From an uncultured Chloroflexota bacterium (GTDB lineage: Bacteria > Chloroflexota > Dehalococcoidia > Lucifugimonadales > UBA1127), in assembly GCA_913045315.1 (NCBI GenBank), contig CAJWQJ010000006.1, forward strand, positions 1 to 64,000: DNA of 64,000 nt. Reading direction: 5' to 3'. How positions within the stretch are numbered: position 1 is the stretch's first letter; the number at the start of each line of letters is the position of its first letter. The notes below the pieces were generated by a model. The model ran no database searches and was not told the DNA's origin. It saw only the letters and a program-made list of their open reading frames with translations. Positions 25,141-34,146 of the stretch are shown piece after piece. A program made the position numbers and the translations under genes.

Positions 25141-28025
25141 TCATTAGATTGGTCAATTGCCATTGAAAGCAACTGAGTAATATGCAATGGTTGGCTATTA
25201 GTACCATCAAAGATTTGCTGTCTGCATGAATATCCGTTACTTACCACATATTGATTCGGATTATTTCGGATTTCTGGAAATAGTCTTTGTTCACCAATAC
25301 TCATTGAAAGTTCGTAGTGCTCCTTTTCATACCCGAAAGAACCGGCCATACCGCAACACCCAGAATCAATCTCCTGAACATTTACTCCTAATATAGTACT
25401 GAGAATACTATTAAAAACATTTCCGCCCACTAGGGATTTTTGGTGACAATGACCATGATATATAACATCTTTATTCAAAGCCCCAAAAATATCCAGCAAA
25501 ATAGGATTATCTCCACAAATTTCATTTAAAAATTCTTCGAAGAGATACGCATGATCCGAAAGTTCCTTCGCTCTTGAATCAGAAGGCAACAGATCTAAAT
25601 AATCATCACGAATCATCAGTAAACAACTTGGCTCCAAGCCAACTATTTTTACTCCTTCACTAATAAATGGATATAATATATTTACATTCATCAAAGCATT
25701 GGTCTTAGCTGAATCCAATAATCCACTTGAAGCCATAGTTCTTCCACAACAAGGTTGTTCTGGTAAGATTACTTCATACCCTAATTTCTCAAGAACATTT
25801 ACTGCTGCTTTACCAATCTCAGGAACATAATAATTAGTATAAGTATCCACTAATAAAGCAACTCGATTATTTTTATTCTGAACTGCTCCTAATCGATTAT
25901 TAAACCATGAACGAAAAGTATGGGTAGCTAATGAGGGTAATTCTCTTCTTGAGTCAATACCTAGAAGAATTTCCCCAATCAAACGAATAATTTTCCACTT
26001 AGCAAAGAAATTCCAAACTGACCTAAAAGGAAATCCCATCTTCGTGTTTCGTGAGATATTTGCAAAAATTCGAGTCCTTATCGATGGTTTGTGAGATTTA
26101 TAATAATTATTAAGGAACTCAGATTTAATTTTTGCCATATCTACATTTGATGGGCATTCACTCTTGCATGCCTTACAGCCAAGACATAAATCCATCACTT
26201 CATACAAACGTTTCGATGCTATTGATTTTGGATCTATCTTTCCGGAAAGAACTGTTCGTAAGGCATTCGCACGTCCTCTAGTAGAATGTTCCTCTTCACG
26301 CGTAGCCATATACGAGGGGCACATAACACCCCCTTCACTTTTCCTGCACGCTCCAACTCCACTACATAATTCTATAGCACCACTTAAACCATGATCTTTT
26401 GAAAAATCATATATAGTTTCAAAATTATAAGTTTCATATTTAGGGCTTAAACGAAGATTATCTGTCATGGGTGGACAATCAATAATTTTCCCAGGGTTCA
26501 TTATATTATTAGGATCAAAAATATGTTTAATTGTCCTAAATGCGTCATAAAGTTTGGAACCAAACATTTTTTCATTCCAAACCCCCCGAACTATACCATC
26601 ACCATGTTCCCCACTTAATGAACCTCCGAATTCTAAAACTAAATCACTAACTTCATCAGATATTCTGACCAACTGATCTAAGCCCTTCTGATCTTTGATA
26701 TTAATGAGAGGACGAATATGTAAACATCCAACACTCGCATGACCATAATATGCAGCTGTTGTTCCATTTCTGCGAACTATTTCATCAAATTTCTCGACAT
26801 ATTCAGGAAGTCTTTCAGGTGAAACTGCAGTATCTTCAACAAAAGGAAGTGGTTTTGTATCACCCTTTATCCCCATTAATAATCCTAAACCTGCAGAACG
26901 AATTTCCCATATATTTTTTTGTTCACTCGGTTTGGAAATTATCAAGGTATGGTAACCTAATTTTTTTTCATCCATTACGGTCTTAAACAAGTTTAGTTTT
27001 TCCTCTATTTCGTTTTCGTCCTGTCCAAAAAATTCAACCACAAGGAGAGAACTTGGATTACCTTTGAGGATTTCAGTATACTTAGCAAAACCGGTAGAAT
27101 TCCTTGCAGAATCTAATATAAGTTTATCAATAACCTCTATAGCTGAAGGATCATGTTTTATGGACTCAACAGTTGCTTTCATTGCATCAATTAAGCTATC
27201 AAAATGAATTACTGCTAACCCTCTCGCTTTTGGGATTGGAAATAGTTTTACTTTTGCTGAAATTACTGTGGCTAAAGTACCTTCAGAGCCAACAAGTAAC
27301 TTTGCAATATTGTTGATTCCATTTTTAGCAATAAAATCTAGACCATATCCAGAATTTTTTCTTAGAATGTCTGGAAAACGTTCAATTATCTCTTCTCGAT
27401 TATCGTCAATAATTGACTTAACACCCCTATAAATTGATCCTTCCAGATCCAATTGATTCATTTTTTTCAACAAAGAGTCTCCATCAAGTTCAGTAAAAAT
27501 AACCTTGCTTGAATCAGACAATATAGCTTCAATTTCTATTATGCTATCGGAAGTTCTTCCATACACTATAGAGTGTGAACCACAGGAGTTGTTTCCGATT
27601 CCCCCTCCAACAGTAGCTCTTGATGCAGTGGTAGGATCCGGAGCATAATGCAAATCGAACTTTTTCACCTGTCTGTTTAACTCATCTAAAGTAATACCAG
27701 GTTGAACTATAGCCCATTGCTCCTCAACATTTACGTCTAAAACATTATTCATGAATTTAGTAAAATCAAGAACAATGGCATTATTAACAGTTTGCCCTGC
27801 TAAGCTTGTTCCTCCTCCTCGAGGTAAAATAGGTATACTTAAACGATTTGCCATTTCAACAACTCGTATTACATCATCATATGAACGAGGGATAACCACT
27901 CCAACTGGTTCTATTTGATAAATTGAAGCATCAGTACTATACATAGCTTTTGAGTACTGATCAAAACGAACTTCGCCAAGAATATTCCTACGAATTTCAT
28001 CTTCTATTGATTTCAAATGGTTTAT
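25137..28025 (-). CDS. FAD-linked oxidase/Fe-S fusion dehydrogenase (D-lactate/glycolate type)
   Basis: The product has about 962 residues. The FAD_binding_4 domain has ILPRGGGTSLAGQTVNNA; the FAD-oxidase C-domain follows to about residue 530, ending GEHGDGIVRG. Two 4Fe-4S motifs come next (CSGVGACRKSEGGVMCPSYM, then CLGCKACKSECPSNVDMAK). Two CCG domains follow (QPCCGRTMASSG and SGCCGMAGSFG). It is a GlcD-GlcF-like fusion oxidising a 2-hydroxy acid and passing electrons to the membrane. TTG 28016 is open, but AGGAG (28037-28033) is correctly spaced, seven bases, for ATA 28025. It stands alone, convergent with the marR gene. Confidence 0.92.
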   Translation of the reverse strand: MNHLKSIEDEIRRNILGEVRFDQYSKAMYSTDASIYQIEPVGVVIPRSYDDVIRVVEMANRLSIPILPRGGGTSLAGQTVNNAIVLDFTKFMNNVLDVNVEEQWAIVQPGITLDELNRQVKKFDLHYAPDPTTASRATVGGGIGNNSCGSHSIVYGRTSDSIIEIEAILSDSSKVIFTELDGDSLLKKMNQLDLEGSIYRGVKSIIDDNREEIIERFPDILRKNSGYGLDFIAKNGINNIAKLLVGSEGTLATVISAKVKLFPIPKARGLAVIHFDSLIDAMKATVESIKHDPSAIEVIDKLILDSARNSTGFAKYTEILKGNPSSLLVVEFFGQDENEIEEKLNLFKTVMDEKKLGYHTLIISKPSEQKNIWEIRSAGLGLLMGIKGDTKPLPFVEDTAVSPERLPEYVEKFDEIVRRNGTTAAYYGHASVGCLHIRPLINIKDQKGLDQLVRISDEVSDLVLEFGGSLSGEHGDGIVRGVWNEKMFGSKLYDAFRTIKHIFDPNNIMNPGKIIDCPPMTDNLRLSPKYETYNFETIYDFSKDHGLSGAIELCSGVGACRKSEGGVMCPSYMATREEEHSTRGRANALRTVLSGKIDPKSIASKRLYEVMDLCLGCKACKSECPSNVDMAKIKSEFLNNYYKSHKPSIRTRIFANISRNTKMGFPFRSVWNFFAKWKIIRLIGEILLGIDSRRELPSLATHTFRSWFNNRLGAVQNKNNRVALLVDTYTNYYVPEIGKAAVNVLEKLGYEVILPEQPCCGRTMASSGLLDSAKTNALMNVNILYPFISEGVKIVGLEPSCLLMIRDDYLDLLPSDSRAKELSDHAYLFEEFLNEICGDNPILLDIFGALNKDVIYHGHCHQKSLVGGNVFNSILSTILGVNVQEIDSGCCGMAGSFGYEKEHYELSMSIGEQRLFPEIRNNPNQYVVSNGYSCRQQIFDGTNSQPLHITQLLSMAIDQSND

Positions 28026-28110
28026 GATTTTACTCCTGTAATAAAATGATAACGATACTATAATTAGTACTTATTCGGGTCAACATTTTACGTATCATAT
28101 AATATTTTAA

Positions 28111-29070
28111 TTATGAAGCTAAGGACTTCGAAAATTCCCCAATAAATGACAATGTTTTAAGTAACACTTTATCAGAATTATCTTCAGGTGGTATGGGTTG
28201 CACAATTACCTCTCCACTACCCCATTCATACAATCGATTAAGTCTCTCTGAGATACGATTTTCATCCCCCCATAGCACTACGGAATCAATCATTTCTTCA
28301 GTCCATTCTCCAGGTTTAATATTTTCATAACCTGCAGCAGCAAACATCTGCAAATAAAATGGAAGAGTAGGATAGACTGCTAAATTTTTCTTCGCAGCCA
28401 TTACAACATCTTCCCAATTATTGGTCATGCAAACTGGTGCATGCGTAATAAGTGGACATATATCCCTACCTGCTTTTGTGGCTCCTAGCTGCATAGCTGG
28501 TATAGCTATATTTTTTAAATAATCCCCAGGGCAAACCCAAGAAATTGCACCATCAGTTATTTCCCCAGCCATTTCAAATGATCCACTTCGAAGAGCAGAA
28601 ATCATAACAGGAGTTTTATAAGATCCCTGTCGAATCTGGGCTTTTGCTGAAAAATATTGTCCTTGGAAATCAACCTCTCCTTTTTGAAGAATTATTTTTA
28701 ATATTTCGACATACTCTTTTAAACGTCCTAACGGTTTAGCAAAATCCATCCCGTACATGCCTGTTATTGCAGGCTTATGACCTGTACCAATACCTAACCT
28801 AAAGCGCTCAGGAGCAATATGCTCCAATACTTGCACTTGTTGAACCAGAGCTAAAGGATGCCTAGCCCAAAAAGGTATAATCGAAGTGCCCATCTTTATC
28901 GAACTTGTTTTTAATGCAGCAACTATAAACACATTTATGGGGTCTAAACCTACCCCTCCTGAAGTAAGCCAAACAGCAGGAATACCTGATTGTTCTGCTT
29001 GCAATATTTTATCAACAATCACCTGTGTATCAGCACCCATAACGGTGACACCAATAGATCGATTATTCAT
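28111..29070 (-). CDS. LLM-class F420-dependent oxidoreductase
   Basis: The product has 319 residues with a luciferase-like TIM barrel. VTVMGADTQVIVDKILQAEQSG opens it (quoted in part), with LGIGTGHKPAITGMYGMDFAKP and PVMISALRSGSFEMAGEITDGAI as the family core. The pattern matches the F420-dependent methylenetetrahydromethanopterin-reductase-like group. The reaction is hydride transfer from F420H2 or FMN-linked monooxygenation; the substrate is unknown. ATG 29070 is preceded by AGGAG. It diverges from the CoA-transferase across about 120 bases. Confidence 0.88.
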   Translation of the reverse strand: MNNRSIGVTVMGADTQVIVDKILQAEQSGIPAVWLTSGGVGLDPINVFIVAALKTSSIKMGTSIIPFWARHPLALVQQVQVLEHIAPERFRLGIGTGHKPAITGMYGMDFAKPLGRLKEYVEILKIILQKGEVDFQGQYFSAKAQIRQGSYKTPVMISALRSGSFEMAGEITDGAISWVCPGDYLKNIAIPAMQLGATKAGRDICPLITHAPVCMTNNWEDVVMAAKKNLAVYPTLPFYLQMFAAAGYENIKPGEWTEEMIDSVVLWGDENRISERLNRLYEWGSGEVIVQPIPPEDNSDKVLLKTLSFIGEFSKSLAS

Positions 29071-29192
29071 AATTAACTCCTAAAAATTATATTAAACAAG
29101 AACAACAATACTATAAAAATACCGTCTAGTGACCTGCAAAAAAAAATTGTGTATTCTACAAATATTATTTTATATGTTTGAAAGGAAATATT

Positions 29193-30347
29193 TTGATTGA
29201 TTCAACCCGCCGAATACTTTCTGGCATACAAGTTCTTGATTTTACACATGTCGTAGCAGGTCCATATGTGACAAGGGTTCTTGCTGATCTTGGAGCTGAA
29301 ATCATTAAACTCGACTTACCTATAGACCCCGATGCTATCAACCCTGTCTTAAGTAGTGGAAGACCAGGATATAATGTAGGCAAACAATCAATTTCTCTCG
29401 ACTTAAAAACAAAAGAGGGTAAAGATATAGTTCATAAAATATCACAATCTTCGGATATACTTATTGAAAATTTTAGTCCTGGAACCATGAAAAAACTTGG
29501 CATGGATTTTAACAAACTATCAGAATCAAATCCTCGACTCATAATTGCATCTATTTCAGGATTCGGCCAAAGCGGAAAAAGTTCCCATAGACGTGCATTT
29601 GGAGCCACTGCTCATGCAGAAGCGGGATGGTTATGGACTCAACAACAAGCCGCATCAGCTACTGAGCCATTTGCCCCTGGAGTAACTGTTGCAGATATTT
29701 TAACAGCAGAGAATTGCATCTCAGGAATTCTTGCAGCTTTGTTCGATAGAGAAAAAACAGGTAAAGGACAACAAATTGATGTAAGCCTAATGGATAGTCA
29801 GTTAGCGATGCTTAGCGAAATTGCTAATAGAGCTCTCTTGGAAAACTCTGAAGCAGACCATACACCTTCCCGGCATCCAATTCATAAAACAAAAGATGGT
29901 TATGTAAATATTAATATCGGCACAGAACGTAATTGGAAACGAATTGCTACCGCCTTTGATAATCCATCAGAACAAATGCCAAAGATAGCCGATGAAAGCA
30001 ATGGAAAAATCGCTAACTGGGTATCAAAATTTACTAACGAAGAAATAGCTGAACGAATGAATAAAAATGGTGCTCCTTTCGGAATAGTTAAAACTCTTCA
30101 CGAAGCTGTAAAAAACCCTGTATTTCATGAAAGAGGAATGATCACTCAAATAACAAACGAACATTCTGAAAAAATTCCCATAATTAGTTCCCCAATGCAC
30201 TTTTCAAATGCCATTTCAGGCCCTGCAGGCGTCATCCCAATCGCAGGAGAACATACACGAAATATACTTAGAGCAAATGGCTATGATGAAGATTCAATAA
30301 ACTCAATGATAGAATCAAAAATTATATTTGAACAAATACGTAATTAA
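29193..30347 (+). CDS. CaiB/BaiF family (type III) CoA-transferase
   Basis: The product has about 384 residues. LSGIQVLDFTHVVAGPYVTR is the N-terminal signature; GAEIIKLDLP and KQSISLDLKTKEGKDIV follow. GVTVADILTAENCISGILAAL contains the conserved catalytic Asp that forms the acyl anhydride, and RHPIHKTKDGYVNINIG belongs to the small domain. It moves CoA between organic acids. Of two in-frame TTG codons, 29193 has AAAGGA six bases before it and is chosen over 29178. A second CoA-transferase lies at 63154. A DDN-like gene follows after 29 bases. Confidence 0.9.
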   Translation: MIDSTRRILSGIQVLDFTHVVAGPYVTRVLADLGAEIIKLDLPIDPDAINPVLSSGRPGYNVGKQSISLDLKTKEGKDIVHKISQSSDILIENFSPGTMKKLGMDFNKLSESNPRLIIASISGFGQSGKSSHRRAFGATAHAEAGWLWTQQQAASATEPFAPGVTVADILTAENCISGILAALFDREKTGKGQQIDVSLMDSQLAMLSEIANRALLENSEADHTPSRHPIHKTKDGYVNINIGTERNWKRIATAFDNPSEQMPKIADESNGKIANWVSKFTNEEIAERMNKNGAPFGIVKTLHEAVKNPVFHERGMITQITNEHSEKIPIISSPMHFSNAISGPAGVIPIAGEHTRNILRANGYDEDSINSMIESKIIFEQIRN

Positions 30348-30376
30348 TTGAATACAATTAATGGAAGGAAACATAC

Positions 30377-30805
30377 ATGACAAATCCTAACGAATCTCGA
30401 AATTCTTGGATTCAGGATCATTTACATAGCTATATTAGTACTGATGGAAAAGATGGTCACATCTGGAGAGGTGTTCCAACCCTACTATTGAGTACAACCG
30501 GACGTCTATCTGGAAAACTTCACACAACCCCACTTATATACGGCAAATTTGAAGATAAATTTTTAATAATTGCTTCAAGAGGAGGTGCTCCAACACACCC
30601 GCAATGGTATCTTAATATTTTAAATAATCCTAAAATTGGAATCCAAGTCCTATCGGACAAATTTCAGGCAAATGGTAGAACTGCAAATGATGAAGAAAAA
30701 CCTAAGTTATGGAAAATAATGTCTGAAATTTGGCCAGCATACGATGATTACCAACAAAAAACTGATAGATCCATACCACTTGTAATCATTGAAAAGGTCA
30801 CTTGA
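30377..30805 (+). CDS. DDN-like F420-dependent nitroreductase family protein
   Basis: The product has 142 residues, with the same fold as the gene at 16241. LLSTTGRLSGKLHTTPLIYG is the phosphate-binding signature; IIASRGGAPTHPQWYLNILNN provides the cofactor contacts. It is soluble with no signal peptide. AAGGA is seven bases before the ATG. It follows the CoA-transferase by 29 bases, suggesting one operon. The reduction substrate is unknown. It ends three bases from the convergent zinc-ribbon gene. Confidence 0.85.
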   Translation: MTNPNESRNSWIQDHLHSYISTDGKDGHIWRGVPTLLLSTTGRLSGKLHTTPLIYGKFEDKFLIIASRGGAPTHPQWYLNILNNPKIGIQVLSDKFQANGRTANDEEKPKLWKIMSEIWPAYDDYQQKTDRSIPLVIIEKVT

Positions 30806-30808
30806 AAT

Positions 30809-31024
30809 TCAATTATCACGCAAACAATTAAAACATTTTGGATTATTCCATGTTATTAATGATGCATCACTAAATTTATGTCCACAAGAATGACAAAATC
30901 TATCATCATAGTCATGCACATGGAATCCAACCATTATTTCAAAGCACAGCGGGCAAAAAGGTTTCTCTAAATTAAAGTCCACCGAATCACCGCAACCTAT
31001 ACAAAATCCGTTCAAGTCACCCAA
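30809..31024 (-). CDS. Small zinc-ribbon protein
   Basis: The product has 71 residues, nearly all devoted to cysteine pairs: CIGC, CPLC, CHSC and CFNC, with spacing for two treble-clef or ribbon zinc sites. The order and surrounding residues (EKPFCPLC, RFCHSCGHKF, PKCFNCL) resemble the C-terminal zinc-ribbon tail found on some phospholipase-D-like proteins, here without the catalytic part. That resemblance is from memory and only moderate. The start is TTG with AGGA nine bases upstream. It may bind nucleic acid or a partner protein. It sits between a DDN-like gene and the tRNA cluster. Confidence 0.65.
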   Translation of the reverse strand: MGDLNGFCIGCGDSVDFNLEKPFCPLCFEIMVGFHVHDYDDRFCHSCGHKFSDASLITWNNPKCFNCLRDN

Positions 31025-31114
31025 TTCTTTACGTCCTCATTCAACACAATTGTCAACTATTTAAAAAGCGAAGGTATTCATGCTTGAAGCACATATACCT
31101 TCGCCTGAGCATTC

Positions 31115-31190
31115 TGGCAGGAGCGGCAGGATTCGAACCCGCGGCCTGCGGTTTTGGAGACCGCTGCTCTACCAACTGAGCTACGCTCCT
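31115..31190 (-). tRNA. tRNA-Trp (anticodon CCA)
   Basis: Acceptor AGGAGCG pairs with CGCTCCT. The D-arm is GCTC/GAGC, the anticodon loop CTCCAAA gives CCA, and the T-arm is CGGG-TTCGAAT-CCTG. The 3' CCA is encoded (31115-31117). It is last of three adjacent minus-strand tRNA-like genes. Confidence 0.95.
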
Positions 31191-31197
31191 TCAAAAG

Positions 31198-31270
31198 CGC
31201 CCCTGGAGGGACTCGAACCCCCGACGCCCTCCTTAGGACGGAGGCGCTCTATCCTCTGAGCTACAGGGGC
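31198..31270 (-). tRNA. tRNA-Arg (anticodon CCT)
   Basis: Acceptor GCCCCTG pairs with CAGGGGC. The anticodon stem CCTCC/GGAGG closes the loop GTCCTAA, giving anticodon CCT (reads AGG). The T-arm is GGGGG-TTCGAGT-CCCTC. The 3' CCA is not encoded, unlike its neighbour tRNA-Trp, so the CCA-adding enzyme is needed. Confidence 0.93.
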
Positions 31271-31277
31271 TTATTCA

Positions 31278-31349
31278 TAGATATAGGAGGGATCGAACCC
31301 CCAACCTCGGCATTTCGACGCCGTGCTCTCCCATTTGAGCTATATCCCA
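31278..31349 (-). tRNA. tRNA-like element with irregular anticodon loop
   Basis: The D-arm (GCTC/GAGC) and T-arm (GGGGG-TTCGATC-CCTCC) are well formed. The acceptor stem has two mismatches (positions 1-72 and 4-69). The anticodon stem CGGCG/TGCCG closes a loop of six bases, TCGAAA, or eight if the last G-T pair opens; seven is standard. The anticodon would be CGA or GAA depending on register. The variable arm is short, which rules out a normal serine tRNA. No CCA is encoded. It may be a decayed tRNA or an unusual functional one; it leads the tRNA-Arg/tRNA-Trp cluster. Confidence 0.6.
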
Positions 31350-31490
31350 TTTTCACATACAGAAGTATAGCTATCCTATAAATTCTAAGCAAATATAATA
31401 ATCTTTCCACTCTATTCAGATCGAAATTGACGCAAAATAAAATAAGAACTAGGATCATATTTATGTTCAATGTGATCAGGAGTTTTTCAA

Positions 31491-32204
31491 ATGAGTGAAA
31501 CTACCCAAAAGCAGCGAATGTCGAGCGTTACAGAAAATTACTTGCTTTCCCTTTATATCTTGAGGGAACAAAATGAACGTGCTACTCAAGTTCACTTAGC
31601 CGATTATATACGAAAACTGCCTCCCGAAGAAGGTTTGGGAAGTAGCCTACCTTCAGTAACTGCTATGCTCAAAAGAATGGAAAAGGATAATTTAGTAGTA
31701 GTTGAAGGAAAAAAAACGGTTAGATTTACACCTGCAGGCCTAAAGGCTGCTGAAACCATGATCAGAAGACATAGATTGGCTTCATGTATGGTTGTAGAAA
31801 TGCTAGATATGCCTTTAGAACGTGCATATATAGAAGCTCACCGCTTAGAACATGCTATTTCGAATGAATTAGAACGACATATAAACAACAAGTTAAATAA
31901 TCCTGCAAAATGCCCATTTGGGCGACCAATTCCTGGAAATCATCAAACAATTAGTTCAAAAGGACTTTTTAAACTCTCTGAAGTTGCTACAGGAACACAT
32001 GTTCAAATTGAACGAATCCCTCCTGAAGATCAGTCACTACTTGAGTTTTTAATTTCAAAAAATATTCTTCCCAAACAGATTTGCACAGTTGCAGAAGCTG
32101 GTAAATATCGAGGAGTCTTGGTTCTGAAAATATCAAATGAAGACGTATCATTAGGATATCAAGCTGCTGAACAAATTCTTGTCGAACGAATAGATACAGA
32201 ATAA
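31491..32204 (+). CDS. DtxR/MntR family metal-dependent regulator
   Basis: The product has 237 residues. The winged helix runs from YLLSLYILREQNERATQVHLA to VTAMLKRMEKDNLV (recognition helix). The dimerisation/metal part contains HRLASCMVVEML, EAHRLEHAISNELERH and CPFGRPIPG, the usual Cys/His/Glu ligand pattern. A C-terminal SH3-like FeoA domain spans roughly residues 165-235. Such proteins repress iron or manganese uptake genes when metal is bound. AGGAG precedes the ATG. No metal transporter is in this window, so the targets lie elsewhere. A secreted cyclophilin gene follows at 44 bases. Confidence 0.9.
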   Translation: MSETTQKQRMSSVTENYLLSLYILREQNERATQVHLADYIRKLPPEEGLGSSLPSVTAMLKRMEKDNLVVVEGKKTVRFTPAGLKAAETMIRRHRLASCMVVEMLDMPLERAYIEAHRLEHAISNELERHINNKLNNPAKCPFGRPIPGNHQTISSKGLFKLSEVATGTHVQIERIPPEDQSLLEFLISKNILPKQICTVAEAGKYRGVLVLKISNEDVSLGYQAAEQILVERIDTE

Positions 32205-32248
32205 ACTCTCTAATCTGAAAATTTAATTTTTAAAGGATGAAGAAATAA

Positions 32249-32938
32249 ATGAAAAAATATCCCATGCTTAAAAATATCTTATTTGCGTTTATACTCATTA
32301 CTTCAATAATGTTAATAATTAATTGTTCTGGCGAAGAGTCCGTTGAAAAAAATAATATCCAGGATGAAAAACAAAATAATAGTAATCAAGGAGTTAATAT
32401 GTCTAACGAAAGTTCGAATCTGCCATTTGAAATGGTTGATCAAAATAAATCTTTTACTGCAGTTTTAAACACAAACAAGGGATCAATGACTTTTGAATTA
32501 TTTGCTAGTGAATCACCAGTAACTGTAAGTAATTTTGTGGCACTTTCAAATGCAGGATTCTATGACAATGTAATATTTCATAGAATCATCCAAGGGTTTA
32601 TGATTCAAAGTGGCGATCCTACAGGTACTGGTAGAGGTGGTCCGGATTATCGTTTTGGTGATGAATTAACAAACACACAACCACCATTAAACAGAAAATA
32701 CGTACGCGGAACCTTGGCTATGGCTAATGCAGGCCCAAATACAAATGGTAGCCAGTTTTTCATAGTACATGCAGATGCACCATTACCACCAAACTACACA
32801 ATCTTCGGTATACTTTCTGATGGCTCAGATACATTAGATGCAATTGCGTCCACTCCTGTAACAACTGGAGAATCTGGGGAAACATCATCTCCTACAGAAG
32901 AAATAATCATTCAATCTATAAATGTTATTGAAGACTAA
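32249..32938 (+). CDS. Exported peptidyl-prolyl isomerase, cyclophilin type
   Basis: The product has 229 residues. The N-terminus MKKYPMLKNILFAFILITS is a signal sequence. LIINC at about residue 26 could be a lipobox, though Asn before Cys is unusual, so it is either lipoprotein or membrane-anchored. A polar linker rich in Asn/Glu runs to about residue 65. The cyclophilin domain follows: VIFHRIIQGFMIQSGDPTGTG (quoted in part), GTLAMANAGPNTNGSQFFI and YTIFG. It catalyses proline isomerisation during folding of exported proteins. AAAGGA precedes the ATG. The next gene begins four bases later. Confidence 0.92.
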   Translation: MKKYPMLKNILFAFILITSIMLIINCSGEESVEKNNIQDEKQNNSNQGVNMSNESSNLPFEMVDQNKSFTAVLNTNKGSMTFELFASESPVTVSNFVALSNAGFYDNVIFHRIIQGFMIQSGDPTGTGRGGPDYRFGDELTNTQPPLNRKYVRGTLAMANAGPNTNGSQFFIVHADAPLPPNYTIFGILSDGSDTLDAIASTPVTTGESGETSSPTEEIIIQSINVIED

Positions 32939-32941
32939 GTT

Positions 32942-34024
32942 ATGGATAGGGAACAGCGCTTATTACAGGAGCTTAGTAACGCATTTGGTCCTTCAGGGTT
33001 TGAGGAATCCATAAGAGAGATTGTAATACGTGAACTTGCTCCTTTGTCCGATTCAATTCAAACCGATGGTATCGGTTCAGTTATTGCATCCCTAAACGGC
33101 ACAAATTCCAATCCAATTGTTATGCTTGCAGCTCATATGGATGAAGTTGGCGCCATAGTAAAACTCATTACTCCTGAAGGATTTGTAAAAATCCAAACTT
33201 TAGGAGGCTGGCTGGACAATGCATTGATCAATCAACGATTTATCATTAAAACAAGAAATGGAAATGTTCTTGGATTCACAGGACTTAAAACACCACATGT
33301 AATGAAAGTTGAAGACAGAAATAAAATAATTGCGGCATCTGATATTTTTATCGACATTGGGGCAAAAGACAAAGAAGATGCTGAGGAAAGATTAGGTATA
33401 AAGCCTGGTGACCCAATAGCTCCAGACAGCAAGTTTGCTTTACTTAATGATGAAAAAATATATCTAGGTAAAGCCTGGGATGACCGAGTAGGTATTGGAG
33501 CAATGATTGAGGTATTTCGAAATTTAAAAAATCGTTCAACTCATGGAACTATTTATGCTGCTGCAACTGTTCAGGAAGAGGTTGGCTTACGTGGAGCACA
33601 TACTAGTAGCTATACTATTCCTGCTCAAATCGGAATTAATCTTGAATCTGGAATAGCATCTGATTATCCTGGGATTTCGCAAGAAGAAGCTCAAGCAAAA
33701 CTAGGTAATGGCCCAGGAATACTGCTTTATGATTCATCGATGCTTCCCAACTTAAAATTTAGAGATTTATGTATAGATACAGCAAAAAAATTAAAAATAA
33801 ATCTGCAGTTTGAAGTACTTAGTGGGTATGGTGAGGATGGTGCAGAAATACAAAAATCACGCAGTGGCGTACCTACCGTTGCAATTACTGTTCCGACCAG
33901 ATACTTGCATAATCATAACAGTGTAATTAATCGTGATGACTTTGACCAAACTGTTACATTAGTAACAGAAATAATTAAAAATCTTGATACTGATACAGTC
34001 GAACAGCTTACAAAATTTTCATAA
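32942..34024 (+). CDS. M42 family metallopeptidase
   Basis: The product has 360 residues. The dinuclear metal site is readable: His in LAAHMDEVGAIV, bridging Asp in GKAWDDRVGIG, catalytic Glu pair in VQEEVGLRGA, a further acid in NLESGIASD, and the last His in TRYLHNHNSV. M42 enzymes are cytosolic aminopeptidases (glutamyl/deblocking type), often large tetrahedral assemblies, also called endoglucanase M by old annotation. The gene is four bases after the cyclophilin, so the pair is co-translated. It probably acts in peptide turnover. Confidence 0.93.
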   Translation: MDREQRLLQELSNAFGPSGFEESIREIVIRELAPLSDSIQTDGIGSVIASLNGTNSNPIVMLAAHMDEVGAIVKLITPEGFVKIQTLGGWLDNALINQRFIIKTRNGNVLGFTGLKTPHVMKVEDRNKIIAASDIFIDIGAKDKEDAEERLGIKPGDPIAPDSKFALLNDEKIYLGKAWDDRVGIGAMIEVFRNLKNRSTHGTIYAAATVQEEVGLRGAHTSSYTIPAQIGINLESGIASDYPGISQEEAQAKLGNGPGILLYDSSMLPNLKFRDLCIDTAKKLKINLQFEVLSGYGEDGAEIQKSRSGVPTVAITVPTRYLHNHNSVINRDDFDQTVTLVTEIIKNLDTDTVEQLTKFS

Positions 34025-34146
34025 ATTGAAATCAATTGAAAACTTTCCTCAGAATAATAACCAGATTTTTTTAAGTATCATTGCATGGCAAAAGGCCCCA
34101 TGTTATTATGCAGGCTGTTAATACCTATCTAAGAGGGGGTGTTGCC

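Noticed and set aside
31154-31470. Open frames over the tRNA-Trp/tRNA-Arg cluster
   Set aside because: They translate tRNA sequence (for example SAPGGTRTPDALL type strings), a familiar false gene.
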